This document shows, one piece after another, positions 24,654 to 39,709 of a stretch of 64,000 nucleotides of DNA (position 1 is the first letter of the stretch; each line of letters begins with the position of its first letter). A program made the position numbers and the translations under genes. The stretch is from NCBI GenBank assembly GCA_036971475.1, contig JBAIZL010000006.1, positions 90,130,546-90,194,545 on the forward strand. Reading direction: 5' to 3'. The notes under the pieces were generated by a model. It saw nothing but the letters and a program-made list of their open reading frames with translations, did not search any database and was not told the DNA's origin. Source of the DNA: Prosapia bicincta. Taxonomy: Eukaryota; Arthropoda; Insecta; Hemiptera; Cercopidae.

Positions 24654-26875
24654 CTATGGAAAAACTGTTGTTTAGTTACAATTCACAAGTTGTGCTTAGT
24701 AAACTCTGTATCAATAAGTACTAAAATACATCAAATATCTGTATCTTAAATATATCCCTCTGATACTTAAAGTACTGCAACATTAAACTAGTGCACAAAG
24801 TGAAAGCATATGCATTATTATTGGGAGGGATTTTAACTTAGGTCACAGATTTCCTTCTTCTTTCAACTCTGAAAACACACAAGCACTACTAACACTTAAG
24901 GTGATGGAAATTAGAATTAACCTTGTAAAAGGTTTAGAAAACGGATTGTTGTGAGGGGGAGGGGTACAAGGGTAGAAACCTTAACAATAAGGGATATCAA
25001 GATGAAAAAGTTAATCTGAAAAGTTTGATATAAAAAAGTATTTGAAACTGTTTATTTTTTAATTACAGAAAAACAGTTTATATAGCCAATAACAATGATT
25101 TAGACAAATATGGTTTATACTTAAGATCTGGGCAAGCCTGTTACATATTTACCTCGTATAAAAAGGCCTATAATTTAATAAAACATTTGTTTTTACTTTT
25201 AGTGCCAATTGGTTGAGCTACAGTAAATAATATGGTATAAGGGTTTTGAATATATTGGGAAAAATATTCAAACCAATGGAAAATTACTCAATTTTAAAGA
25301 AATATTTTAAAAAAGTTGTCACGACCGGGAATCGGACGTGGATTTAGATCTTGCTCTGTTTATGAGTGAGAAGGGGTGAAGCAGGTAAGCTACTAAGAAT
25401 TTCAACACAAATCATTGTAATATTAGATTATATTGTTACTTATATAACATTTTGCGTTGTAGAACAAAGAACACAAACTACACAAATTAATACAAATTAA
25501 TTAAGTTCACTAAACATACATTACGACTCTCATCATCACCCTCATTCCATCATCAATCTCATTACATCAACCTGCCTTTTTGGCTGGTACGTAACAATAT
25601 ATAAGACCCCTTCCAGAACACCATATGCCAACCCCTTCCATAATACTCTTTACACAGATTGGCCATCTCATTGGCCTTAGCGCTATCGCCAACCTATTGG
25701 ATAATACACGTGTCATGACTCGGGGAATTTTGTGGAGGACGATTGAGGTTGAAGACTAAGGTCATGTTCTGGTTTAATAGGAAGTCGTAGTCCACTTGGG
25801 GAATTTGAAAGGAAGTACTGATGTCCGGGAGTTTGTTATTATCTGAGGAATAGGCCATAGTGTGTCCTGTTTGGAAATCCCTGGCATTACAAAGTATTTT
25901 TGAAAGTAACCAAGAAGTGAAAAACATAATAAGAAGAAACTTGTATAAAGGTCTGAAATATTTATGTGGAGAAATGTGATTAGTAAGCAAGCAAAGAATA
26001 ATTTAAAGAGGTAAGTAAATAAAAAATATATAAAAACTACATGAAGTATTGAAAATATTTCATACAAGACTAAATAGATACGAGTCTCCAAATACAGAGT
26101 GAAAAAGTAAACACCAAAATTAAACTAGAAAATTATCTCTCCTTATTGACAATGTTTCACCCTAAACACAGCCCTTGATGCGTTCAACAACACTGATATG
26201 AAAAGACCCAAAATAATGTAAAGATTTTATAACAAACAGCTTCTCGGTTGTCTCTCCTTGAATGAAACAAAAGGAAAAGGCAACTGACATAATTAAGAAA
26301 ACTAAATGAAAAGACTGTATCTTTATGTTGGTTAATGTTTGGAATAATCTTATGAAAAAGAATTGGGCAGAACAACGATGCAGAAAACACCCACGTAAAC
26401 AATTAAACTTAAAAAAGAGGACAAGTTTTTCATCGACCTCACATTTAAACAATATGAAACACATAATTCATACATATGGCATATTTATATATTTCATAAA
26501 AATAGATTGGAATATTAATTAACAAATTAGGTGACATCTATCTAATCCTAAAAATCTCTTGTCTCTCTCTCTCTCTCCGTGTTTATAACAAAGAAATGTA
26601 TTTAAATTTCAATGCTATTAAAATAACATAGAAAAAAATTCATATCAAGTTGTGATTATGGGAACGTTTTCAACTTTCTTTGTATGTCCAAAAGATATGA
26701 CATATTTAAGTAAGTCAAATTAGGTTAAATGTTAGGACAAAAAAAATAAAGATATACAATTTTTAGAGCTATAAAGATTTTTGAATATATACAAATGAAT
26801 ATCATATATTTCTATTGTTTAGATAATTGGAAGTATTGCTAAAAAAGATATTTTACTTAAGCCTGTATGGCATAC
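24654..26875 (-). other. wts intron (kinase exons 3-4)
   Basis: It is bounded by GTATGC after 26876 and CCATAG before 24653. The part around 25315-25740 is less AT-rich (e.g. CACGACCGGGAATCGGACGT) and may be an unclassified repeat. A (TC)n run lies near 26562-26577. No coding signal. Confidence 0.8.
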
Positions 26876-26973
26876 CTGGCAAGAGGTTCTTCAAAGATTC
26901 CTAATTTGATGAGTAAAGACATAAGGTCACCTCCAGGTATATAGTCCATCACAAAATACAGGTTGTCCTTATC
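26876..26973 (-). CDS. Warts/LATS kinase exon: hinge region
   Basis: A 98-bp exon in phase 0 to 2, acceptor AATATTGCAG before 26973 and donor AG|GTATGC after 26876. It encodes residues 579-610 plus two bases of Arg 611: DKDNLYFVMDYIPGGDLMSL followed by LIKLGIFEEPLAR. This is the kinase hinge (MDYIPGGD) that cradles the ATP adenine, and the start of the C-lobe. It is virtually the Drosophila Warts sequence. Confidence 0.96.
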
Positions 26974-29702
<2,729 letters not shown>

Positions 29703-30143
29703 TTAAACAAAAGTTTAAAACTTGTAATAACACAGCTTTCATTAATGTAAACTTTTAAAATTTACTGATTCAAAATATTTTTGATTGTTCTAGGTAATTA
29801 TCATTAGTATTTAGGTTACATGGCAGGATGTATTATTGAGCTGGTTTCAAAGGCAAGTGTTCATTGTGTAAAAGTGTCCCTAATGTCTTCAAGTGGGAAA
29901 GTGTGTGTAACATGTACTGGGTTTGTAATGAGGGTTGTTTAAATGTGATTACAATTGAAGAGCTTTATATTTCCTTGACCTCACAATAACAAAAGTTTTA
30001 TACCAAAACACACCTTCGAAATCCATAGAAAACTATCAATGACAAACACATTTGTAAGTAACTCACTCAAACATAAACCTGCTACCTTTAAGATCCAGGC
30101 TACATTAATTAAAAAATACTGATTTGATAACAAAAATCAATTA

Positions 30144-30950
30144 CAGTAGAGAGTTGATTATTTAAACGTCAATTATCTGAAACAACAATTAATCGGAAAA
30201 AATGCATTGATGGCAGATATTTTTTATGGGTGGTACCCAGAGGTATTTATTCTAAGTGTAAAAAAATTCCAAAAAAGGAGAAGAAAATTGGAAAGGTCCT
30301 ACATTTGATTGATAAAGCGTATACACACACAGAAGTTGCCTCACAGAATTCACTTGATGACAATTTTGAAGTTGTTTATTTACCTCCCAATGTGACAACA
30401 CTACTCCATCTGATGGATCAAAATGTAATTGAGAAACTGAAAAGTGTGTACAAAAAAAGGAAGTGTGTAGACTTTTTTCCGAATTAACTATCAGCAATAC
30501 TACACAGCTGCTAATATTCTCCTTGTCCACCGTGTAGTACTTCATAGATCACAAGCAATGGCTCGATAGGGCAGGTATAAAGAGTGCTATTTATGATTGG
30601 GCAACTGGATGGAGTTAACAAATAAGAACTTTAAAGCACTTTTAATGTGAAAATTAATGAGATGAAAGCCTGCAGCAACTGCGAGCAGCTGAAAACATGG
30701 CGTGAGGTAAATTCTTTGTCAAGACAATTGCCACAGTTTTGATATGTTTTAGTTCAATTAGCTGAAATTTTTATGTTTGATAGACAATAATGAATTTGGC
30801 ATTAAGGGAAGATATTAGCATCGACGATGAACATTGCAAGAAAATCAAGGTTTCAGCAGTTAAAGAACTACTTTATAACCTTATTGATTTCTGCAATGAT
30901 GATCTAGGTTTTCAAAACCTTCATTTGCCTCTACTAGAAATGAGCAAAAA
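30144..30950 (+). pseudogene. Tigger-like transposase relic 1
   Basis: A CAGTAGAGAGTTGATTATTT end (TA before it) is followed by coding remnants in the same sense. Residues of 30278-30470 read KVLHLIDKAYTHTEV... then NFEVVYLPPNVTTLLHLMDQ and NVIEKLKSVYKKRK. This is the conserved DDE block of Tigger/jerky transposases (L.LDNAP.H ... V.FLPPN.T.L.QPMDQGVI...K..YR). The first Asp-Asn is already changed (LIDKA). Stops follow. The right end was not found, so the end coordinate is approximate. Confidence 0.6.
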
Positions 30951-31127
30951 GTGATACGTAAAAAATCAAAAGAAACATACAGCTATTTCTAATGTATTTG
31001 CCTGAGTGATAAACTATATAAACCATAATATCATTATTTAAATAACAATACAGCATGTATTACACTACACAATACATACTACTAATATACAATGTAAAAC
31101 TTATCAAGTGAAATCCATATTTAAGTA

Positions 31128-32339
31128 CAGTAATACCTCGACTTACGCTACCCTTTCTTACGCGATTCCCAAGTTATAAGGTTTTAAATCATGCTGTCAA
31201 AGTTACACAGACAAATAATATTTCTAAAGCTAGCTTACCCGTGATTTGGATGTCGAATCTGAAGGCTTTGGTTATAGCTTTTTTTTGACGACTTGTTTGG
31301 TTATCATTTCATACCTCAAAACGAACGCTATTGTTCGGTCTAAACAAATTCCTTTAAAGTAATTCCTATTAGTTGACAATGCACTTGGCCATCCTCTTAC
31401 TACTTTAACCGATTTTGACACACTCGTGAAAGTGATAATTTTGCCACCAAATACAAATAATTTGCTTCAACTGATGGATCAGGAAGTCATCAAAACATAT
31501 AAACCTTATTACACAAGAAGACCTATGAGACAGAACAACAAGCTCTCTGTTGAAGATTTCTAGAAACAATTCAATGTTTTAAATGCTTTGAGAATCATTG
31601 GACAATCTTGGAACGAAATTTCACAAAAAACTTTGAATGACGTTTGGAAAAGGTGTGTCTATTTTTTTTGCCACTGAAACTCAAGGGGAATCAGTGCCAG
31701 AGTCTAATGAAATTGCTAATGTGATTGAAGAAGTTGTCGGTTTTGCCAGTCAACTCAATTTAGAAGTGGAAAGTGATGACGTTCAAGAACTGCTGAATTT
31801 ACACAGCCAGGAGCTGACAATTAATTGATGAGTTCATAGAAATGCGTGAGGCAAGACCTTAAAAACGCAAATTCTTTAGACCCAGTTGATGTAGATGATG
31901 AAATAACAGTTAGAAACTTGACAAAAAAGCCTTAGTTTTAATTGAACAAAGGTTACAAATTTTGGAAAACGTAAACGCCAATGATAAGAGTATTTCTGCT
32001 ACAAAAACAAAAAAATTAATGAGTTACAAGGAAATTCTGTGTTAGAGGAGAAAATCTTCAATTCTTTAAACAAATTTAGTAGATTTTATGAAGCCTTCTA
32101 TGTCAAAATAACTTATTTTTACTTAATTCTTTGCAATATGTATGTATATGATATAATTTTTTGTTGTATTATGTATTTAAGATTTTAATACATATACATT
32201 TTTCTTTTAAATTATTAGTTTATTTAGTCTTTGGTACCAATTAAACATGATTGTCCTATGTGATTGTATGTAAAATTATACCCCGACTTACATGCTTATC
32301 GCTCGGTCTCACCTATCGCAGAAGTACGGGGTATTACTG
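31128..32339 (+). mobile_element. Tigger-like element with both ends
   Basis: CAGTAATACCTCGACTTACG at the left and the complement of the right end, CAGTAATACCCCGTACTTCT, are inverted termini. TA lies at 31126-31127 and 32340-32341. The length (1212 bp) is about half an autonomous Tigger, so it is internally deleted or eroded. It contains the transposase relic at 31365-31828. Confidence 0.85.
31365..31828 (+). pseudogene. Tigger-like transposase relic 2
   Basis: The frame reads LLVDNALGHPLTTLTDFDTL, VKVIILPPNTNNLLQLMDQE, VIKTYKPYYTRRPM... then a stop at VEDF-stop, continuing KQFNVLNALRIIGQSWNEIS. After a frame change come SNEIANVIEEVVGFASQLNL and EVESDDVQELLNLHSQELT. This is the second half of a Tigger/jerky DDE transposase including the acidic C-terminal helix region. 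The in-frame stop and at least one frameshift make it a pseudogene. Confidence 0.75.
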
Positions 32340-33599
32340 TATTAAAATAAATTTATTATGGTTTATTACAGCTATGTATAGACCAATAATGAAAAACCCC
32401 ACATCAGTTTTAAAAATTGCTATAAGTTTCAATTCTAAATTAGAATACTTTTTAGGGGCTAAAAATTTAATTACATTATCTATCAAACAACACGTACATT
32501 CATATATTCATCACTAAGTAATGTGTTGATCATTTCCAGGATTGACCTTATTAATAGTTTGAAAAAATTAAAACTAACTTCTTCAGAAAAAAAACCTGTC
32601 AAAAAATAACCATTCAACCTGCTGAGTCTCGTTATGGAAAGTTACAAAATTAGTGGCTTGGTGAGATTTTTTCTCTCTAGTATAAAGACAAACTAATTTT
32701 AAACATTTCCTATATTGACACACACAAGATGTTATTACAATGTTGCTTACAAAATGTTATTGAGAATTTATCATATACAGATCTAACAATAACAACATAA
32801 AACACATTTTAAAATTTTAAAGTTTTCTCTTGAGATTTATGTGATGTTTTTGTTTTGTTATAATTTGCTACTGTAACAATCTTGAGAAATATACTTTGTT
32901 TTTTTCATATGATCCTTGGACAGAAGTTTTTCACAAGAAATACATATATTTTTAGTGTGTTTTTTCAGCCGGCAAATCACATTTTGGCTGTCTGTAGGTT
33001 CTTATACTTGCTTTTCTACTACCTTTTCACCTTTTAATTTTTTTTCCTTTCAGAGACAAAGCAGGAATCGATGCTTAAATTTCAATGTAAGGTTTGCTTC
33101 GAGGTAATGAAAGTTCATATAAAGACCCTTACCTTTATGCCAATTTATCCGATGTATTGAAATTATACATTATTTATATATTATAGTGGGCAAATTAATT
33201 ATACCACAAATAACTATGATTGGCCACCTCTTACTAACATCAGTAACAGAATATTTACTTTTCGATTGGCTTTAACATCAATTCCACTTATTGTACTGCT
33301 ACAGACAGTTATAAAAACTGGTTTATATGGTCCACCATTTATTTCATCTATCGTATCATCAAAATACATTATGGATAAAACAATTACATTTTATGTTTTA
33401 TTGTTTGGAACGTATGAGACTAAAAAGTAACCATATTTGTTTCTTTCTTATTTTTACCTTTTATTAGTAAATGATTCATTAGATCCTTAAAATAAAATAG
33501 GTTTATGAAATTGTTTTATAAAGCTGTTAATTATATCAATATTATATTTACGCTACTAAGTTTTTAAGGTAGCTGCACAATATTCATTCAAGTAGCTAT

Positions 33600-33960
33600 A
33601 CAGAGTGGTTCAAAAAGACTTTACAGACTTGAAAATTCATACAAATGTATTGGAAGAACCTACAAAGTTAGTTTTAGTGTTATTTTGTAGGGAAAAACTT
33701 AAAGCTTTTTACCTTGAACTAAATATGTTCAATATGACCTTGGTTGGTTACCTTACACACATACCATCCATAGTAAATTTCTTTCCAAATTCTTGGGGAT
33801 TTTGATGGACGTAGTGTGCAAGTACCAAACTGCACCATAACAAGCGCCAGCAGCAGTTGAATGAAGACGGCTGCTTTCATTTGACCTAAACGTGCTTCCT
33901 GAGTGGTTTTGTTTTGAAAAACCAATGTCAGTGACAACACCAACATAATTTCCATACAAA
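33600..33960 (-). pseudogene. Tc1/mariner-like transposase C-terminal relic, minus strand
   Basis: The minus strand at 33719-33840 reads SPRIWKEIYYGWYVCKVTNQ then GHIEHI. It follows the C-terminal pattern R.W.EL.YRLDVCRVT.GAHIEHL of an abundant insect mariner-like family. The plus-strand start TACAGAGTGGTTCAAAAAGA at about 33598 looks like the outer terminus. It lies tail-to-head opposite the plus-strand relic that follows. Confidence 0.5.
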
Positions 33961-33989
33961 GTGCAATAAAGATCCTCCTAGTAGGTCAA

Positions 33990-34880
33990 CAATTATGAGT
34001 GACTCAACTGTTTTGTAGTACCAGGGTGCTCAGTAAGAAATCATCCGGTTGTACAAGCACATCTCACATAGTCGTTGAGCAATGTTTTGTCAACAGCCCA
34101 ACAAAATCAATTAAACAAGCTTTTTGTGACTTGCATGTTCAACAGATGACTGTTTGGCATGTGTTGAAAAATAATTGCAATTGAAACCATACAAACTGAC
34201 TATTTTACAAAAAATAAAAGACAGTGATAAAATTGCCTAGAGGAACGTCTGTGTGGGTATGTTATATCAAGTATATGAGGACAAACATTTTTTTCATCTT
34301 CTGTGACTAGACAACATTTCATGTAAGTGGCAAGATAAACATACATAACTGTTGGATTTGGGGCAGTGAAAATTCACATAAAACATTACAAGATGGTTGT
34401 GATAACCCTAAAGTTAATGGGTTTTGTGCATTGAGCAAGATACAAGTTTGCAGCCCTTTTGTTTACATAAGAGAACCATCAACAGGAAGTTTACCTGGAT
34501 ATGCTATACAATTTTTTAATGCCAGAGAAAAATGAGTATGACAACATACAAAATGTTTTACTTTGTGCAATATAGTACACCATCCCAATACTTGACAGAT
34601 GTTCTGAATTTTCCCAATTCTGTTATCCATTTTCCAGATTATGGATCGGTCGTAATGATGTTTTTGCATGACCCATACTTGTAACACCTAGATTTTCGCT
34701 TTTGGATATTCATCAAGAATATAATTTATTACTTCCTTTGCCAGCTTTTATACCTGAGCTCAGAAAGAATTTACACCACTGTTAAGCAAGTTAAACTTGC
34801 AATGGTACAGTGAGTCTGGGAAGAAATTGATTACAGTTGGGATGTGCAGGGTAAGCAATGAAATTTATTTAGAACATCAT
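33990..34880 (+). pseudogene. Tc1/mariner-like transposase relic, plus strand
   Basis: Pieces in several frames read VVEQCFVNSPTKSIKQAFCD, then QMTVWHVLKNN (HTH region); TTFHVSGKINIHNCWIWGSE then NSHKT...NPKVNGFCALS (catalytic core, DEATFHVSGKVN..N.R.WG in the intact family); and further on RLWIGRNDVFA-PILVTPRFSLLD (RWIGR...WPPRSPDLT) and LPLPAFIPELRKNL. The order is that of a complete transposase, but with many stops and shifts. The catalytic Asp/Glu of the DEATF block is replaced by a stop. Confidence 0.6.
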
Positions 34881-35439
34881 TAGATTGTGGTAAAAAATAT
34901 GTTTCCCTACCCTACAAAATAATAACAAAATCAGGTCTGTAGTTTTTCCAAAAAAAAAAATATATATAAATTTTCAAAGTTGTAAAGTAATTTTAGAATC
35001 ATTCAGTATGATGTAATAATTATTAATGATGATACTATTATGTCTGGGTAAGATAAAATTATATATTTTGCGAGGATATCATCATTTTCACTTCCAAAAC
35101 ATCAGGACAGAAATATGTATAGTTAAGAGAATTAGCAAGAAAATTCCTACTCGGGAGGGAGACAAGAGGATAACAATAGCATTAGTCTTTCTTAAAGAGG
35201 ATTGAAGAATTGAATTGATTTCAGCAAAACACGAAAGAAGAGCTTTTAAGTTTTATATTCTATGAAATTGTTAGTGGAATATAATAATACAGTAGTATTA
35301 GGTTTTTTGGAGGTTGTAAGATTAAATAATTATTAATATATAACATTTAATTTCTTTGGTGTTTAGAAGAACAAAGCTTCAGGAAAACATTCAATATAAA
35401 TGTACACATACTGTAAAAATGAATAACTTGGTCGATTAC

Positions 35440-35557
35440 CTGATGAAGGCACTTTACTAAGCCCATTAACAGTATCATTTTGCTGTTGTTTTGCTAAAAC
35501 GTCTAAAGCTGCTTCAAACCTCCCTCCAGAAATCTTCAAGGCCCTCAAAGATGCCTC
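35440..35557 (-). CDS. Warts/LATS, exon with the end of the UBA domain
   Basis: A 118-bp exon (39 codons plus one base), acceptor TTTTTGTTGCTAG before 35557 and donor TCAG|GTAATC after 35440, phase 1, matching the large exon. It reads EASLRALKISGGRFEAALDV followed by LAKQQQNDTVNG...PSS. The pattern ..ALK...R.EAALD.L matches the second half of the UBA domain near the LATS N-terminus. The first half and the initiator Met must lie in further upstream exon(s), not seen here. UBA domains bind ubiquitin. Confidence 0.85.
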
Positions 35558-35625
35558 CTAGCAACAAAAACATATAGTTAGAAAATTCTTAATGACAAAC
35601 ACTATTGCAGTAAGTAAAATAAAAT

Positions 35626-35898
35626 ATGCTGCTGTATACATTTCAAGATTCATTCAATTTTATAGTTCATTACAATCACATAAAAGAAACAGGACACAAA
35701 TACACAGACATTTACCATAACCTAGAAATCTTACACATCAACAAAAAAGGACCACACCTCAACACACTAAAACAATATGAAATTTACAAACACAGAAGAA
35801 CACAAAATATAAACATATTAAACAAACAAACCCAATACAAATCACACATACTTTTTGATACTATAAAAAAACCTGCCTTTAAAACCGTCACCGATTAA
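35626..35898 (+). pseudogene. Penelope-like retroelement fragment (GIY-YIG C-terminus)
   Basis: A 90-codon reading ends KETGHKYTDIYHNLEILHIN, KKGPHLNTLKQYEIYKHRRT, NILNKQ...SHILFDTI...stop. It matches the pattern GH......L.I.....KG..LN..E.YEIYK......LN......LFD at the C-terminal end of the endonuclease of Penelope-like elements. About 30 bp after the stop comes the typical tail CTGATGAAGATTGCC...GGAGCGATC. Only the 3' end of an element is present. Confidence 0.5.
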
Positions 35899-35926
35899 CT
35901 TAACAACAACTCCAAGCAGAAGATAC

Positions 35927-35990
35927 TGATGAAGATTGCCAAGGAGCGATCAAAAATATTCTGTCTCAGTAAGTTTTACAAATTTATAAA
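35927..35990 (+). repeat. Penelope-like 3' tail
   Basis: CTGATGAAGATTGCCAAGGA continues into GCGATCAAAAA; GATTGC pairs with GCGATC to make a short hairpin before the A-rich end. It belongs to the fragment just upstream. Confidence 0.45.
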
Positions 35991-36576
35991 ATTAAAAGTT
36001 CAAATAGGCAAAAACTAATGTAAAAGTATTAATTTTTTTATATTCTTCACACACGATTTTTAAGATAGTGTTAAAGTAATATTATTCAAGATTTTAAAAA
36101 AGAGGTATGAGAAAAATATTTATTAAAATTAACTGCTTTTCTTAAAATGATTTAAAAAAAAAACAATTTAATATAAACTTAATTTAAATGTAATGGCAGC
36201 AAAGGATGAAACTGGAGGTACAACATTTTGCCCTTGATAAAGCAAAATTATTATGACAGCATGCACACCTTCAATTGTGTAACAGCATTAATTATTTATG
36301 TAGGTATTTGTGCCATTTCTTCACACAATGGTTTCCTACAACGTAATAGGCCATTGTGTTGTCACCTATAAGCACCGACCATTACGTTTATATATTTTGT
36401 CTAATATAATATATATATATAAAATTTAATTTGTATTGAAAAATAAAATTATTATACAAAAGTTTAAAATTTGTTTCAAAATGAATTTGCCCCTATAATC
36501 CCTTCTAGTATATATATATAAACTTGAATTATATTAAATTTGATTTGTATTAAAATTAAATTAATATATTAAATTA

Positions 36577-36580
<4 letters not shown>

Positions 36581-36632
<52 letters not shown>
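36581..36632. repeat. (AT)n microsatellite
   Basis: About 52 bp of alternating AT running into (AC)4. Confidence 0.95.
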
Positions 36633-36641
<9 letters not shown>

Positions 36642-36687
36642 TTTATATGTAGAATATCAAATATGTTTTCCTGTTAGAATCATTTTA

Positions 36688-36900
36688 AAGATTAAATAAT
36701 ATACACTAATTACAGGAATAATTTATTGAATAATACACTCAAAGCTTTTCGTTGGTTGACATTACCAACATCCTCAGGAATTACAATACTAAGAATCTAC
36801 TGTAATTCCTGAGGATGTTGGTAATGTCAACCAACGAAAAGCTTTGAGTGTATTATTCAATAAATTATTCCTGTAATTAATGTATATTATTTAATCTTAA
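36688..36900. repeat. Inverted pair of Penelope-like 3' tails (palindrome)
   Basis: Two ~98-bp arms flank a ~15-bp spacer. Each, read outward, gives TGTAATTCCTGAGGATGTTG then GTAATGTCAACCAACGAAAA, GCTTTGAGTGTATTATTC and a tail ending TATTATTTAATCTT. GTTGGT/ACCAAC form a hairpin between CTGAGGATG and GAAA, the same arrangement as at 8.8, 35.9, 42.3 and 43.0 kb. Confidence 0.6.
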
Positions 36901-36902
36901 AA

Positions 36903-37195
<293 letters not shown>

Positions 37196-37953
37196 AAATT
37201 ATATTTTTTTTAATACAAATTAAATTTAATATAATTCAAGTTTTTCATAACAAAATTTCCTTATAAACTATATTTTTAATATGGTTTTGTTTGTTGACAA
37301 ATCATAACCATCTGTTTTCATTGATCTATTTTCATTGCAATATATACAGAGAACCTGCTTTTATACTGTTAAAATATTTTTTACACATCATAATAAGCTG
37401 TTTTTTATTGCAATGTATTTTTTATGCAGATTTTTGGTAACTGCAAGTTCCTCAAAACTCTATAAATGTTGTATATTGAGAAAAACCTATATTTTCCCCG
37501 CTCCTTCGTGTCAATACCTTTAATTTGAGACATCTCCCAGCTCTGTATGACCTTCCAAGCTCCCACAATCTTTCTCTCTAAATTCGACTTATGAAATTAA
37601 GTATCAAGATACCCACACACACAAATTGGTAGAATTTTCCTTAGAAATTACAAAGAAGCATTATGTCTTGGCTAACAGAGTATCTGACTCCAATTTATAA
37701 CTACTCAACAACAAAAATTTGCTCCTAAAAAATGACTTTCAAATTTTGGTGTTAATACCTTTTTATAAAAAAAACCAGAATAAGTTTCTTAGATAATATC
37801 TGCTTGTTTTCATTTATACTACCAAAAGAAAAACATTCTAAACAAGAAAAAAATGATTTCAAATGTCCCAAACCATAAATGTTAAAGCCTACATTAGTTA
37901 TAGAAATGTAATTACACAAAAACTTAATCATGGAAAATTAAATATATTACAAA

Positions 37954-38178
37954 TATACTCCTTTACAAAGCAATTGTTCAGAAACTATATGAAGCAATTA
38001 TACTCCTTTACAAAGCAATTGTTCAGAAACTATATGAAGCAATTATACTCCTTTACAAAGCAATTGTTCAGAAACTATATGAAGCAATTATACTCTTTTA
38101 CAAAGCAATTGTTCAGAAACTATATGAAGCAATTATATTCCTTTACAAAGCAATTGTTCAGAAACTATATGAAGCAAT
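37954..38178 (+). repeat. 45-bp tandem repeat, 5 copies
   Basis: The unit TATACTCCTTTACAAAGCAA plus TTGTTCAGAAACTATATGAAGCAAT is repeated five times with single substitutions (CTCC to CTCT or TTCC). Since 45 is a multiple of 3, the plus frame stays open (15-residue repeat YSFTKQLFRNYMKQL) within a 128-codon ORF at 37863-38249. No domain is recognised and there is no evidence it is a gene. Confidence 0.9.
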
Positions 38179-38249
38179 TATATTACATACTATGTAAAAC
38201 ACAGCCATCTAAACAAAGTTACATCTTTTATATAAAAAGAAAGCATTAA

Positions 38250-39709
38250 CTTGTGTTAACTAAACTAGTTATGGAAAAGGTCAGTCTCCATTGTTATGGA
38301 CGTAGAATTCACACATAATTTATGTCAGTTAATAAACATTTCAAGCTTTTATTGTTGTACTGACCATTGTAAAATGATTTTTACACAAATATAATGCAAA
38401 TAGAAAAAATGTACAAGACGGGAATAGCTTTGGTTATAGAAAAAAAATTGCTGCAACATAAGTTAACCCATTGTTGCATTCAATCTTAGAGATAAAAAAG
38501 TTATTTCCTGATAAGCAAACCTATCCTAAGGAGACATTTTGTTGTTCTATTTTATAAAAAAAAAAAACACTTTATTCAATTTGATGTCCTTTAGAGCATT
38601 CAAGCTATGTTTGCACTTTTCTTAGTCTATCTACTATGGTTTGTAACATTTATAATCAAATAACTATTTCTTAGAATTATTGCAAATACTTAAATAAAAT
38701 TCCAATTCATAGGGAGTTGAGACTTCGACTTAAATTGTTTGAAATAATGTTACTATCTGTTTCTTTGTACTAGTGTAATTATTTTGATTTCCTTTCAATT
38801 ACTACAATTTCACTTTATTTTTAATTTTATGTTATTTTAAGAAATAATCCCATAACAGACCATGTTTCCCCCAATTATACTAAAAAAAATATTATAGTTT
38901 GTAAAGTATTATAAAAACAGTAACTTTTTATTGCCTAGCTAAACTATTCATCTATAAGTCAATCAATTCAAGATTTTCAGGTAGACTAAGTACATAATTT
39001 AAGAAAAAAAATTATAAGTTGAAAAATTTTCGTGTTTAAACGGAAGAAATAATAAAACATTCTAGGAATCACATTTCTTGTTTAGCTAAAAGATAAGCTG
39101 GAAAAAAAACATTTAAAAACACGTACTGTATATGGTATAAAAGAGGCAACACTATCTAGCAGCCACAGAGACAACTACTAGGAGCTGACGGTTTCTAAAT
39201 TACGTCTAGACGTTAGGACTAAATAAATGTACAGTATCATATTTCTAAACATACCTATCGTTAGTATTATTTAAGTTCATACAATTTTTATGATCAAAAT
39301 TTCAGCTCAGTTAAATAATTACTTTTGTTAGGTTTTTAAATGCACCTTAGTGGTTTTAATTGCTCATCTAGTTTTTTTATTGTTATATAGCATTTACCTA
39401 CCGACTTTACCAATGCTCAATGCTAAACAGTTATTTTTTGCTAAATCGGTGCGTTATAGAGAGGGATGGGAGAGGCCGGGCTCCTCAAAGTATATAAAAT
39501 TGATAATTTTTACTACAAATTTTAATAAATGTTATGAAAGATGAATCCAAAATGATAAGATATATTAATATCTTATTTAATCTAAGAAATAGAATGGCTA
39601 CAATAGAATTACTGATGTAGTTGATTAGCATTTAAATAATTAAATTATAGATAATTATTTGTAGAATAGTGCAAGTTGTTTACTATACCGTTATGATCGA
39701 CCCGTTATA
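38250..39709. other. Non-coding AT-rich DNA
   Basis: No recognisable exon, RNA gene or transposon end. Confidence 0.5.

Noticed and set aside
25315..25740. GC-richer block in a wts intron with ACGACCGGGAATCGGAC
   Set aside because: Looks like part of a repeat, but no terminal repeat, ORF or pol III box could be supported.
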